DNA of 64,000 nucleotides from Aquimarina brevivitae (GCF_004216895.1 NZ_SGXE01000002.1:620001-684000), one strand, 5' to 3'. Positions 1 to 8,713 are shown, counted from the stretch's first letter. A program made the numbers and translations. Notes: generated from the letters alone by a model not told the origin.

Positions 1-203
1 CCATTATATATTAATTACAAAACTAAATGAATTTTTCAAAATAAAGCTGCGCTATGAAACGGGTTATATAATCGTAGTGTATAATTTATATCAAAACGCT
101 AACACGGCACTATCTTCTTACTCTTGTTAGCTATTGCATTGGTCCTGTTGGTAAAGGTTATTTACTATAAATTATGTAGGATTACGCTGATGTAGCCGTT
201 GCA

Positions 204-232
204 TTAAACGTTTAATAAACGTTTAATAAACG
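204..232. repeat. Tandem palindromes TAAACGTTTA
   Basis: Two copies of the 10-bp palindrome TAAACGTTTA (205-214 and 216-225) are followed by a half copy TAAACG (227-232). The period is 11 bp, about one helical turn. The array sits just past the 3' end of the membrane-protein gene that ends at 251. The phasing would suit a DNA-binding protein, but no target gene is visible to the left inside the window. Bases 1-203 show no gene that I can support. Confidence 0.4.
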
Positions 233-250
233 AATAATTTACAATCATCA

Positions 251-541
251 TTAACTACCCGCAAAAGGAGTTCCAAACACACCTACTGCCAATTCTGCCC
301 AAAGTACCAAAAGGAGTAGGAGGGTTCCTAAAATGAGTACTAAGCGTGGTACGGGTTGGGTAATCTTTCGTAAAATGAGCTCAATACCCAGGGCAGTGCT
401 GAGTAATAAGGTGCCCATAATGATAAAATCGCTCAACTTCCAATCTACCGTGTCACTAAAGTTCATGGTAATAAAAGGAATCAATAGCAGTAGCGCAACG
501 CCACTGATCAATAGTAAGAGTCGTTTAGGTTGTGGTTTCAT
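251..541 (-). CDS. Small three-helix membrane protein, unknown function
   Basis: A 96-residue protein with a short basic N-terminus (MKPQPKRL) and three hydrophobic stretches at about residues 7-25, 38-57 and 66-90, so it is probably an inner-membrane protein. The start is the only ATG upstream of the first helix. I recognise no catalytic or binding motif. It is transcribed alone on the minus strand. The tandem TAAACGTTTA palindromes lie immediately beyond its stop codon. The reading frame looks genuine because hydrophobic segments alternate with short polar loops, but the function is unknown. Confidence 0.7.
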   Translation of the reverse strand: MKPQPKRLLLLISGVALLLLIPFITMNFSDTVDWKLSDFIIMGTLLLSTALGIELILRKITQPVPRLVLILGTLLLLLVLWAELAVGVFGTPFAGS

Positions 542-685
542 AATCTGTTTATTTAAGTACTTTGAAATACAAAGTAAATAAATATCTAGTAATAATACAA
601 TAGTAGGGCGTTCTAATCTATTGTTTTACTGTGCGCTAGGATTCAGTAGGGGGAGATGCAGGTTGTAAAATAGGTGTTTTTCCCC

Positions 686-717
686 ATTGCCGTGCTTTGG
701 TTTCTCCAGTACATTTG
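686..717 (+). promoter_or_regulatory. Bacteroidota-type promoter of the first 28-codon unit
   Basis: The -33 element ATTG (686-689) and the -7 box TACATTTG (710-717) are separated by 20 bp, matching the Bacteroidota housekeeping pattern TTG-N~20-TAnnTTTG. Transcription should begin near 722-725, about 46 nt before the ATG at 770. The same arrangement and spacing recur at 1120-1151. Confidence 0.7.
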
Positions 718-769
718 TACCATAACATTTTAAAAAAACATACTATAAACCATTTTTACACTTAGCATT

Positions 770-856
770 ATGAATATTTTAGCCATTAATTTCCGTTCTA
801 TTTTAGCCTTTATTAAAGAATTACCAGGAGCTTGTAGTCACGCCATACACAGATAG
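770..856 (+). CDS. 28-codon small protein, copy 1
   Basis: A 28-residue ORF beginning MNILAINFRSILAF and ending CSHAIHR, then TAG. It has its own promoter at 686-717, a roughly 46-nt leader and its own intrinsic terminator at 914-946. A second copy lies at 1205-1291. The two peptides match at 23 of 28 positions. Of 15 differing codons, 10 are synonymous third-base changes, which is what selection on a translated peptide produces. The peptide is basic, with an isoleucine/leucine/phenylalanine-rich middle that could form an amphipathic helix and a conserved SHAIHR tail. I do not recognise a family. A type I toxin, leader peptide or signalling peptide are all possible. Confidence 0.65.
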   Translation: MNILAINFRSILAFIKELPGACSHAIHR

Positions 857-913
857 TAGGGGACTAAAACATACTAACCAACCAGGGAAAAACAAAAATC
901 AAGTCAGGGAAAG

Positions 914-946
914 AATGCACATCATAACGATGTGCATTTTGTTTTT
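914..946 (+). terminator. Intrinsic terminator of 28-codon unit 1
   Basis: A perfect 10-bp stem AATGCACATC / GATGTGCATT (914-923, 929-938) with loop ATAAC is followed by TTTTGTTTTT. It ends a transcript of about 225 nt that contains only the 28-codon ORF. Confidence 0.85.
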
Positions 947-1119
947 GTGTTAGCTCGTAGTTTATTCCAATGGTAATAGCGCTCTTTTAGTTAATTCGTT
1001 TTTTTGGTGAGTAGGACAGAAGGTAATGTAAACGGTCAAATTAGGATGCAAACCGGATAAAAAAAATGAATGAGGCTACTTTAGGGTACTTTACTGGTTC
1101 AAAAAGGGGGTTTTCCCCC

Positions 1120-1151
1120 ATTGCGATGCCTTCTTTTCTGAGCTATATTTG
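1120..1151 (+). promoter_or_regulatory. Bacteroidota-type promoter of the second 28-codon unit
   Basis: ATTG (1120-1123), 20 bp, then TATATTTG (1144-1151). Both spacing and flanking bases (CCCCATTGC before, GTAC.ATAACATTTT after) repeat those of copy 1, so promoter and leader were duplicated together with the ORF. Confidence 0.7.
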
Positions 1152-1204
1152 TACTATAACATTTTAAAAAACATACTATTAATCATTTTTACACATACAG
1201 CATT

Positions 1205-1291
1205 ATGAACATCTTACACATTAACTTCCGTTTTATTTTAGAGTTTATCAAGGAATTGCCAAAAGCGAGTAGTCACGCTATCCATAGATAG
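1205..1291 (+). CDS. 28-codon small protein, copy 2
   Basis: A 28-residue ORF beginning MNILHINFRFILEF and ending SSHAIHR, then TAG. It parallels the ORF at 770-856. Amino-acid differences are A5H, S10F, A13E, G20K and C22S. The 5' leader is about 90 percent identical to that of copy 1, while the sequence after the stop codon has diverged, so conservation tracks promoter, leader and ORF but not the 3' UTR. It has its own promoter (1120-1151) and terminator (1367-1398). The function is unknown. The loss of C22 argues against a conserved disulfide or thioether cysteine. Confidence 0.65.
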   Translation: MNILHINFRFILEFIKELPKASSHAIHR

Positions 1292-1366
1292 TCAAGTAGT
1301 ACTACAATCTTTTCAACAGCATAATTATTTGGGGAAATAATTAGTTATAAGTTAAGTGAGAATGAA

Positions 1367-1398
1367 AAACCGTATCAGGTAACTGATACGGTTTTTTT
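1367..1398 (+). terminator. Intrinsic terminator of 28-codon unit 2
   Basis: An 11-bp stem AAACCGTATCA / TGATACGGTTT (1367-1377, 1384-1394) with loop GGTAAC, followed by a T run. It also lies just past the 3' end of the converging esterase gene that ends at 1425 and may serve both strands. Confidence 0.85.
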
Positions 1399-1424
1399 AA
1401 TAATGAACTTTTATGATAAATGTA

Positions 1425-2600
1425 CTATGTTTTCTTAATTTTTACCGTTGTATTTCCGATGGTTAATACATACACGGCGTCTGCCGTCAGCGTTGAACAG
1501 TTTATTTTATTGTCTTGTATGGATACAGATCCTTGAGAAAGTAGTTTTCCATCAAGCGAACTTATTGTATAGGATACTGGGGCTGTGTTTTTAAGCGTAA
1601 CCGTTAGTGTAGCATGTACTGGATTAGGATAGATCTTAGTTACTGTATTATTTTCTTCAAAATCAGTCACGGATAGGGTGGAGATTAAGCCGTTGATGTC
1701 ATATTTTGAGAAAAAGTTCCAAATTAGGGCAGAAGCGTCAATATCATAATTGGTACCCGGACTATTATAGGAAGTTCCGGGCCATTTATGACCTCCATTG
1801 ATAATTTTGTAATGTGCAACAGTCGCTCCATTATCCCCGTTGGTATACAATTGATATTCTACAGTAGAGCCATCCGAAGTGTTACTATCTTCTATATCAG
1901 TTATCTCAGGATCTGGGTGACAATTATTAAAATTGGCCCAGAAGCTTAGCACGCTCGGTGTTGATTCAATCCAGTTTGCTCCTTCATAGGGCACTGTAGG
2001 ATCGGATGTTCCATGAATTTCCATTACCGGCATTTGATGTGTTGGGTTGCAGGAATTAGTTTGATTTTTATTCATCGTCCCCGTCACTGAGGCTATTGCT
2101 GCAAAACGATTGCTAAGCTCGCACGCTAGTTTATAACTCATAAATCCTCCATTAGACATTCCTGTGCTATAAATCCGTGAGGCATCAATCGTATAATTTG
2201 AAGAAATTTCATCAATCAGGGCTTCAGTAAATCCAACATCGTCTACGGTACTGGTTCCCCAGCCCACATTAAAATGAGTGTTACCGTTATTATCAACTGT
2301 CCCCATAGGATGTACGATTATAAAACCATTGGTATCTGCAAGGGGTCTAAAGTCGCCATAATTCATTTGATCATTAGCGTTCGAGGTATATCCGTGAAAA
2401 TTAAATACCAGTGGAGCAGGAGTGTCATCAGTATATAATTCGGGTACATATAAAATATATGACCGGGTTATTCCGTCGTGAACTAAGCTAGCCGAAAGGG
2501 TCTGTTGTGCATTAGTCGATGCAAACTTACCGAAGCAAATAATCAGAGTGATTACTAAACTTCTTAAGGGAGCGCGCTTTGTATAAAAAAATTGGATCAT
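1425..2600 (-). CDS. Secreted CE1/LpqC-type esterase with T9SS sorting domain
   Basis: A 391-residue secreted alpha/beta hydrolase of the polyhydroxybutyrate-depolymerase/feruloyl-esterase (LpqC, CE1-like) family. A signal peptide ends near residue 31 (TNAQQ). The oxyanion region is NFHGYTSN (67-74). The nucleophile is S149 in GMSNG, with D200 (HGTSDPTVPY) and H271 (NGGHKWPG) completing the triad. From about residue 322 it carries a type IX sorting domain of type A (KIYPNPVHATLTV) ending in KIKKT, so the enzyme should be exported by T9SS to the surface or medium. The substrate is probably an ester of a plant or algal polymer or a polyester; sequence alone cannot choose. It is a single gene; the 28-codon unit terminator lies beyond its end. 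Confidence 0.88.
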   Translation of the reverse strand: MIQFFYTKRAPLRSLVITLIICFGKFASTNAQQTLSASLVHDGITRSYILYVPELYTDDTPAPLVFNFHGYTSNANDQMNYGDFRPLADTNGFIIVHPMGTVDNNGNTHFNVGWGTSTVDDVGFTEALIDEISSNYTIDASRIYSTGMSNGGFMSYKLACELSNRFAAIASVTGTMNKNQTNSCNPTHQMPVMEIHGTSDPTVPYEGANWIESTPSVLSFWANFNNCHPDPEITDIEDSNTSDGSTVEYQLYTNGDNGATVAHYKIINGGHKWPGTSYNSPGTNYDIDASALIWNFFSKYDINGLISTLSVTDFEENNTVTKIYPNPVHATLTVTLKNTAPVSYTISSLDGKLLSQGSVSIQDNKINCSTLTADAVYVLTIGNTTVKIKKT

Positions 2601-2745
2601 AGTGAATGCTGTTTTTGTGAGTTTTAACTAATAAGCATAGGAAATGAACTCCTCTTAGTTAGGATAAAGGTACTTTACGAATTTTAGAATAACCGAAATA
2701 AACTACGTTTTTTTATTTTTCAAAGACACTTGTAGAAATTAAAAA

Positions 2746-2769
2746 AACCAGATGGTAATCCATCTGGTT
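2746..2769 (-). terminator. Terminator of fumC
   Basis: A 10-bp stem AACCAGATGG / CCATCTGGTT with loop TAAT lies 25 nt beyond the fumC stop. On the minus strand it is followed by a run of seven T. Confidence 0.85.
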
Positions 2770-2793
2770 TTATACATACTATGTTTTATAGGT

Positions 2794-4194
2794 TTATTGT
2801 TTAAGCGAGCCAACCATATCTTCTGGTCGTACCCACTCTTCAAATTCTTCTGCGGTTACATAGCCAAGGTTAATGGCTTCTTCCTTCAATGTAGTTCCGT
2901 TTTGATGTGCTGTATTGGCAATTTCAGCAGCTTTATAATACCCGATTTTGGTATTTAAGGCAGTCACCAACATCAGCGAATTGTTTAATAATTCTTGTAT
3001 ACGCTTAGTGTTTGGTTCAATACCTTGTGCACAGTGCTCATCGAAAGAAACACAAGCGTCTCCTAATAATTGGGCACTTTGTAATACGTTAGCTGCCATA
3101 ACGGGTTTAAAGACATTCAATTCAAAATGCCCTTGCATACCTCCAACATTTACGGCTACATCGTTACCTATGACTTGCGCGCAAACCATCGTTAAGGCTT
3201 CGCATTGGGTTGGATTTACTTTACCCGGCATAATAGAACTACCAGGTTCATTAGCTGGAATAATTAATTCGCCGATTCCACTACGTGGTCCAGAGGCTAA
3301 CATACGGATATCATTGCCAATCTTGTTTAAGGCAACCGCCAACTGTTTTAATGCGCCGTGGGTTTCTACAAAAGCGTCATGTGCCGCTAAGGCCTCAAAC
3401 TTATTAAAGGCACTGACAAATGGTAACTTCGTAAACTCCGCAATGTAAGCCGCTACGCGATCTGCATACCCATCTGGAGTATTTAAACCGGTTCCTACAG
3501 CGGTACCACCTAGTGCTAGTTCGGCCATATGCGGTAACGTATTTTCTAAAGCTTTGATACCGTGGTCTAGTTGAGACACATACCCAGATAACTCTTGCCC
3601 AATGGTTAGGGGAGTAGCATCCATAAAATGCGTTCGTCCAATTTTTACCACATCTTTGTATTGTGTAGCTTTTTGATCTAAAGTATCTCTTAACTGTTTA
3701 ACACCGGGAATGGTTACTTCTACTATTTTTTTATAAGCAGCGATATGCATCCCAGTAGGGAAGGTGTCATTAGAGGATTGTGATTTGTTAACATCATCAT
3801 TAGGCGCTAAGGTTTTATCGCCTTCGCCAATGGTTTTACCGGCTAACTGATGGGCACGATTAGCGATCACCTCATTCACATTCATATTGCTCTGCGTACC
3901 GGATCCAGTTTGCCAAATTACTAATGGAAATTGGTCATCGTGTTTACCCTCTAGAATTTCGTCGCACACCGCTCCGATAAGATCTCTTTTTTCTTTAGAT
4001 AAGGCACCTAACTCACAATTGGTGTAGGCAGCTGCTTTTTTTAGGTATGCAAACCCATACACAATTTCTAAAGGCATAGAAGCTGCAGGCCCTATTTTAA
4101 AATTATTTCGAGAACGCTCGGTTTGTGCGCCCCATAATTTATCAGCAGGTACTTTAACCTCGCCCATAGTATCTTTTTCGATTCTATATTCCAT
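2794..4194 (-). CDS. fumC: Fumarate hydratase, class II
   Basis: A 466-residue class II (iron-independent) fumarase that reversibly hydrates fumarate to L-malate in the TCA cycle; cytosolic homotetramer. The family signature [13 protein letters not shown] is present near residue 317 and contains the catalytic serine loop. Other family blocks such as [19 protein letters not shown] and [16 protein letters not shown] are intact. Length equals the family norm. It is a monocistronic gene with a -7 box at 4229-4236 and a strong terminator at 2746-2769. Confidence 0.97.
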   Translation of the reverse strand: MEYRIEKDTMGEVKVPADKLWGAQTERSRNNFKIGPAASMPLEIVYGFAYLKKAAAYTNCELGALSKEKRDLIGAVCDEILEGKHDDQFPLVIWQTGSGTQSNMNVNEVIANRAHQLAGKTIGEGDKTLAPNDDVNKSQSSNDTFPTGMHIAAYKKIVEVTIPGVKQLRDTLDQKATQYKDVVKIGRTHFMDATPLTIGQELSGYVSQLDHGIKALENTLPHMAELALGGTAVGTGLNTPDGYADRVAAYIAEFTKLPFVSAFNKFEALAAHDAFVETHGALKQLAVALNKIGNDIRMLASGPRSGIGELIIPANEPGSSIMPGKVNPTQCEALTMVCAQVIGNDVAVNVGGMQGHFELNVFKPVMAANVLQSAQLLGDACVSFDEHCAQGIEPNTKRIQELLNNSLMLVTALNTKIGYYKAAEIANTAHQNGTTLKEEAINLGYVTAEEFEEWVRPEDMVGSLKQ

Positions 4195-4228
4195 TATGAT
4201 GATGATTTATATTATATTCTTACGTGCG

Positions 4229-4236
4229 CAAATTTA
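4229..4236 (-). promoter_or_regulatory. Probable -7 box of fumC
   Basis: Read on the minus strand this is TAAATTTG, a match to TAnnTTTG, about 35 nt before the fumC ATG. No convincing -33 element was found at the usual spacing, so the call rests on the -7 box alone. Confidence 0.45.
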
Positions 4237-4329
4237 AGCATTTGACACCCTTTTTAAGAAATTGGATGCTATTTTTTTAACAAAATTAGGACGACAGCTG
4301 CATAGCGTTAAAAAATATATGTCGAACTG

Positions 4330-4361
4330 TTGCAACTTATCCCACAGAGTTATTATCTTTG
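4330..4361 (+). promoter_or_regulatory. Promoter of the 58-residue membrane peptide gene
   Basis: TTG at 4330-4332, 21 bp, then TATCTTTG at 4354-4361. The predicted transcription start is near 4367, about 20 nt before the ATG at 4389. Confidence 0.6.
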
Positions 4362-4388
4362 GCAAAAAATTGAAAATAGACACTCGTT

Positions 4389-4565
4389 ATGTTCGAATTT
4401 GATCAGTATTTAGGATTCTTAGCGTTTTTAACCATTCTTACTATAGGATTTTGGTTAATGATTTTTTTATTAACCTTCGTTATTCCGTATTGGATTATAG
4501 GAGCGAATATTGAAAACTTCAAATTAAGAAGAGAAGCTAAGCGCAAAGCTGCAGAAGAGGCATAA
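4389..4565 (+). CDS. Small single-pass membrane protein (58 aa)
   Basis: A 58-codon ORF with good bacterial logic: promoter 4330-4361, ATG at 4389, stop TAA at 4563 and terminator 4586-4617. The protein begins MFEFDQYLGF, has one or two hydrophobic stretches spanning about residues 8-39 that end in PYWIIGA, then a highly charged cytoplasmic tail (KLRREAKRKAAEEA). Such a helix-plus-basic-tail layout is typical of small inner-membrane accessory proteins. I cannot name the family. It is flanked by fumC (divergent) and an outer-membrane receptor (convergent), neither of which suggests a partner. Confidence 0.72.
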   Translation: MFEFDQYLGFLAFLTILTIGFWLMIFLLTFVIPYWIIGANIENFKLRREAKRKAAEEA

Positions 4566-4585
4566 TTTAGATATAAGTATACTAA

Positions 4586-4617
4586 AAAAGGAGAAACAGA
4601 ATGTTTCTCCTTTTTTT
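4586..4617. terminator. Bidirectional terminator
   Basis: AAAAGGAGAAAC / GTTTCTCCTTTT hairpin with T runs on the plus side and A runs on the other, placed between the small membrane protein and the converging receptor gene that ends at 4644. Confidence 0.8.
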
Positions 4618-4643
4618 ATGCTTTACAATGAATTAATATTTCA

Positions 4644-7148
4644 TTATCCCTCAAAGTCGTCATCTCCACCATAATCATTCTGTGATCGTTGACGTTTTTT
4701 CTTTTCGTTAAAACGGTATACAAAACCTAGATTAAAACTACGTACCCTCCACTGAAACTCACTAACCTGTTCAAAGAATTCTGTAGTGGTAAAGCTATCT
4801 CTTCTTCTGCTGTTTAATAAATCACTTACGTTAAAGGATATGGTCCCATTATCTTTGAGTACATCTTTACTAAAGGCGAGATTAATAGATAGAATTCCAT
4901 CTTGTCTACCTTGTATCTCATCAGACGCCCCGCGGTAAAAGGCATTGGTTTGCCAATCTACTTTACCTGGCAAGGTTACTTTAGAGCTTAATCTCGCAAA
5001 CCAGCTGCTATTTTCTTGCCCGTAGTCCTGTCCGTTGAAGGAACCATCTAATTTAAACTGGAAGAAGTTGACACTACCATTAAGACGTAACCATTTGGCC
5101 GGATTGTATAAAAATCCAAATTCTCCTCCACTACGTTCGTTAGTCGCTAGATTAAATGGTATACTACGCACTACCTCTACAGGTGAGCCACTTGGCCCAG
5201 TAATCGTAACTTCTTCGCGTACTCGTTGAAAAGCATCGGTTTCTCTTTGGTAATAAATAGAAGCGGTTAAGGTCAACTTATCCCAACGTTTTAGGTATCC
5301 TAAATCAAAAGCATTAGAGAATGCTGGTCTTAAGTTAGGGTTACCCTGAAAAATATTGGTTCTACTGCTTCGCGAAGGAAATGGATTAATAAACCAACCT
5401 CTGGGTCTATTAACTCTTCGATTATATCCTAAAGTAATATTTTCTTCTTCACCTAATTCGTAAATGATATTAACGGTTGGGAAAAGGCCTAAATAGTTGT
5501 TATCAAAATCCGTGTCTATAGGAAATGAAAACTCTTCCTGAAGCTCTTCTTCCGTTAATAAGGAGGTAATTTCACCTTTAAGATTGGTATTTTCTAAACG
5601 CAATCCTAGTAAGAAATTGAAACTTCCAAATTTGGTGCCGTATTGCGTATATACTGCCTGTACATTTTCGGTATAATCAAATATGTTGGTTTGATTTTCA
5701 TTGATGACTAGATTACCCTGGCTATCTTCTTGGCGAAGGACATAATCGGTAACTTCATTTTCTATATTACCGCGATACCCAGCTTCAAACTGTGAATCTT
5801 CACCAATAGGAAGTACATAATCTGCTTGTAATAAAAACTCTTTTTGTTTCTCTGTAGTATTCGTCTCTTCTCTAGGGATATTAATTTCGGCTGTGCTCGT
5901 ATTATTATAACGTACGGGTTCTGAAATAAAGGCTTTTTGCTCTTCATTATCTACATCATACTGTAAATCCGCAGTTAGTTGGTGCCCAGAGTCATTAAAT
6001 TTATTAATATAATTAAAGGAGACCTGGTAGCTTTCATCTTTTTCGATTTCCAACTCTTTTCGTTCTGTACCGATTTGAGGATTGTCATTAAGAATATAGT
6101 CATTAAGGTTAGTGGTTAGATCCTCGTCTCTTCCGTTTCGATAAAAAACGGCTCCGGTAATTGATGATTGTTCTGTGATGTAATACTCGATACCCAGATT
6201 TGTATTAAATCCTTTATCTTGTCGATCATATTCTCGTCGCTCAATATTACGATTATAAGGTACGCTATCTAAAAATGCATCTTGACGTTCATCAAAAAAA
6301 CGGGTGTCAAAGAATCCATTTCCTGGACTTTCTCTGTAGCGGTACCCTGTAGTATTAAATATATTATACTTATCGGTTCGTAAGTTAACGTTGGCTGTAA
6401 CATTGGAGCTGGTAGGATGTCCCACATTTACATTTACAGAACCATTAAAGCCTAAAGTTTTTTCCTTTCGTAAAATGATATTTAAAATCCCTGCAGTACC
6501 TTCTGCATCATATCTCGCTGAAGGTGAGGTAATCACTTCCACGCGCTCAATAGCCTCTGCAGGTAACTGTCCTAAGACATCTGTGGAACCGAATCCGGCA
6601 AGGGCGGATGGTCTACCATTAATGAGTATTCGTACATTTTCGTTTCCTCGCAAACTGATACCACCTTCAATATCCACTGATACGGAAGGAACGTTGTTTA
6701 GCGCGTCACTTACAGTACCTCCACTGGTAGTGAGGTCTTTACCTATATTATAGATTTTCTTATCCAATCGAACGTCAACCGTGGTCGTTTCAGCCACAAT
6801 GACTACATCATCTAAGGATTCCATATTAAGTGCTAAGGAAATCGTTCCTAGATTGGTGTTTTTGGAAATGGAACGGTTTGGTAAGGTTTCAGTTTTGAAA
6901 GAAATAAACTCGATTGAAATATCATAAGTTCCTTCGTTGATTTTAATGTTGAAGGCACCCTTACCATCGGTTATCCCTCCGGTAATAACTTGTTTACTTT
7001 TACTATCTTTAAATGCTACAGTAGCATATTCTAAGGGCTCTTTGGTATCCTGGTCAATTACTTTACCAGAAACAGTATATTCTTTCTGTGCGTGTACTAA
7101 TGCAATACATAAAAAACTAAATAAAAAAACTAGACCTTTTGTTCTCAT
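4644..7148 (-). CDS. Outer-membrane TonB-dependent-receptor-like protein (CarboxypepD_reg + OMP_b-brl_3)
   Basis: An 834-residue outer-membrane protein. A signal peptide (about 1-20, ending VHAQ) is followed by a CarboxypepD_reg-like beta-sandwich (about 22-110, VSGKVIDQDTKEPLEYATV), a plug-type domain (about 125-230, with ISLRGNENVRILINGRPSAL), and a long beta-barrel of the outer membrane beta-barrel family 3 type to the C-terminus. No canonical TonB box or paired SusD gene is present, so it is unlikely to be a SusC-type glycan importer. The C-terminus is unusually acidic (NDYGGDDDFEG). The cargo is unknown; peptide, siderophore or signalling roles occur in this family. The gene stands alone. 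Confidence 0.88.
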   Translation of the reverse strand: MRTKGLVFLFSFLCIALVHAQKEYTVSGKVIDQDTKEPLEYATVAFKDSKSKQVITGGITDGKGAFNIKINEGTYDISIEFISFKTETLPNRSISKNTNLGTISLALNMESLDDVVIVAETTTVDVRLDKKIYNIGKDLTTSGGTVSDALNNVPSVSVDIEGGISLRGNENVRILINGRPSALAGFGSTDVLGQLPAEAIERVEVITSPSARYDAEGTAGILNIILRKEKTLGFNGSVNVNVGHPTSSNVTANVNLRTDKYNIFNTTGYRYRESPGNGFFDTRFFDERQDAFLDSVPYNRNIERREYDRQDKGFNTNLGIEYYITEQSSITGAVFYRNGRDEDLTTNLNDYILNDNPQIGTERKELEIEKDESYQVSFNYINKFNDSGHQLTADLQYDVDNEEQKAFISEPVRYNNTSTAEINIPREETNTTEKQKEFLLQADYVLPIGEDSQFEAGYRGNIENEVTDYVLRQEDSQGNLVINENQTNIFDYTENVQAVYTQYGTKFGSFNFLLGLRLENTNLKGEITSLLTEEELQEEFSFPIDTDFDNNYLGLFPTVNIIYELGEEENITLGYNRRVNRPRGWFINPFPSRSSRTNIFQGNPNLRPAFSNAFDLGYLKRWDKLTLTASIYYQRETDAFQRVREEVTITGPSGSPVEVVRSIPFNLATNERSGGEFGFLYNPAKWLRLNGSVNFFQFKLDGSFNGQDYGQENSSWFARLSSKVTLPGKVDWQTNAFYRGASDEIQGRQDGILSINLAFSKDVLKDNGTISFNVSDLLNSRRRDSFTTTEFFEQVSEFQWRVRSFNLGFVYRFNEKKKRQRSQNDYGGDDDFEG

Positions 7149-7251
7149 AAATTTGGGCTTCCAATTAACTCGGGAAAAATAAGGTAACTAGCTGTTGATA
7201 GCGGTTAAAGCGCTGTTAAATAACAAAAACTCTAGTTTTGTTAACACTTGT

Positions 7252-7593
7252 TCAGAGAATACTCGTCACATTTTCAGGGGGTCTACCGATCACAGCTTTG
7301 TTGTTTTTAACAACTATGGGTCTTTCCATAAGTTTAGGATGTGCTACCATCGCTTTGATTACCTGATCATCCGAGAGGTTTTTGCCCTTGTAGTTCTCTT
7401 TCCAAATGGTTTCATTTTTCCTAATGAGTTCTAAAGGTTTAATGCCTAAGAGTTCAATTAATTTTAACAACTCTTTTTCATTTGGCGGAGTATCAAGGTA
7501 TTTGATGATTTCAATATCTTCATTTTTTTCTTCAAGAATTGTTAAAGTTTCTCTTGATTTTTTGCATCTGGGATTATGATATATAGTTACCAT
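7252..7593 (-). CDS. arsC: ArsC-family (glutaredoxin-type) reductase
   Basis: A 113-residue thioredoxin-fold protein of the ArsC/Spx/YffB family. The N-terminus HNPRCKKSRE carries the active-site Cys10, and the conserved arginine block ERPIVVKNNKAVIGRPPEN near residues 90-108 matches glutaredoxin-dependent arsenate reductases. Family members reduce arsenate to arsenite using glutathione and glutaredoxin, but many flavobacterial copies stand outside any ars operon, as here, so the physiological substrate is uncertain. It begins 2 bp after prfB and is probably co-transcribed with it. Confidence 0.85.
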   Translation of the reverse strand: MVTIYHNPRCKKSRETLTILEEKNEDIEIIKYLDTPPNEKELLKLIELLGIKPLELIRKNETIWKENYKGKNLSDDQVIKAMVAHPKLMERPIVVKNNKAVIGRPPENVTSIL

Positions 7594-7595
7594 GT

Positions 7596-8697
7596 TTATT
7601 CTGTTTCTGTTTGTTGACCCATCATCATCAGATAGGCCTTTAAAAATTTATCTATTGCTCCGTCCATAACTGCATCTACGTTACCAGTTTCTTCTCCTGT
7701 TCTTACATCTTTAACCAGTTTATAAGGATGCATTACATAGTTTCGAATTTGAGAGCCCCATTCAATTTTCATTTTAGCCGCCTCAATCTCATCGCGTTGC
7801 GCTTGTTGTTTTTTTAACTCCAGCTCAAAAAGCTGTGACTTCAGCATTTGTAAGGCTTTTTCTCTGTTATCGTGTTGTGACCTGGAGTCTGAACAGGATA
7901 TTTGGATCCCAGTAGGGAAGTGGGTCAGTTGAACCTTGGTTTCTACTTTATTTACATTTTGTCCTCCAGCACCACTAGATCTTGAGGTGATGATTTCATA
8001 ATCTGAAGGATTAATGTCGATTTCAATACTATCATCGGCTAAGGGATAAACATAGATGGAAGCGAATGAAGTGTGCCGCTTGGCATTACTATCAAATGGA
8101 GAAATACGCACCAGTCGATGCACTCCGTTTTCGCCTTTAAGCCATCCAAAGGCATATTCGCCGTCTATTTCAAGAGTCACGGTTTTGATACCGGCTACAT
8201 CACCTTCTTGATAGTTCAATTCTTTAACTTTAAACCCTTTCTTTTCGGCCCACATCAAATACATACGCATTAGCATACTGGCCCAATCACAGCTTTCGGT
8301 TCCACCAGCACCAGCAGTAATTTGAAGTACAGCGCTCATAGCGTCTCCCTCTTCGCTAAGCATATTTTTAAACTCTAACTCTTCAATAAGTGTTAGAGCT
8401 TCCTCATGTTTCTTTTGTACTTCCGCCTCAGAGGTGTCTCCTTCTTTATAAAACTCGTATAATACCTCCAAGTCGTCAACTAAGGTTTCACTTTGTTTAT
8501 AATCGGTAACCCATTTTTTTTGCGCGTTTAGTGCGCGCATTAATTTTTCAGCTTCTTGTGGATTGTCCCAAAAGTTAGGAGCAAAGGTTTTTTCTTCTTC
8601 GTTAGCAATTTCGATAAGCTTGTTATCGATGTCAAAGATACCTCCTTAACGCAACCAGGCGCTTTCTGAGATCTTGTATTGTCTCCGTATTGATCAT
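7596..8697 (-). CDS. prfB: Peptide chain release factor 2, programmed +1 frameshift
   Basis: RF2 recognises UGA and UAA and releases nascent chains at the ribosome. The gene is in two frames. Codons 1-21 start at ATG 8697 ([21 protein letters not shown]). The ribosome then meets the internal stop UGA at 8634-8632 and must slip +1 at CUU to read GAC. The slippery site has the classical form: the Shine-Dalgarno-like AGGAGG (8646-8641), then TAT CTT TGA C. The product is about 366 residues, the normal RF2 length. The SPF tripeptide ([10 protein letters not shown]), which reads the stop codon, and the GGQ motif (GAGGQNVNK, about residues 244-246) are intact. Low RF2 favours slippage, giving autoregulation. 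arsC follows 2 bp downstream. Confidence 0.95.
8631..8646 (-). promoter_or_regulatory. prfB programmed frameshift site
   Basis: On the minus strand: AGGAGG TAT CTT TGA C. An internal SD-like hexamer stimulates slippage on CTT when the in-frame UGA is decoded slowly. This genome otherwise shows no SD use at starts, so the hexamer is notable. Confidence 0.93.
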
Positions 8698-8713
8698 ACT
8701 GTTAATTTAAGAA

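Noticed and set aside
770-1291. Reading the two small units as tandem sRNAs without coding capacity
   Set aside because: The differences concentrate at third codon positions and both ORFs keep length, start and stop, which fits coding better; an RNA role in addition is not excluded.
2752-3448. Plus-strand ORFs inside and after fumC
   Set aside because: They are antisense to the strongly conserved fumC coding region and cross its terminator; codon pattern follows fumC.
7195-8273. Plus-strand ORFs over arsC and prfB
   Set aside because: Antisense shadows; no domain signal and the opposite strand is clearly coding.
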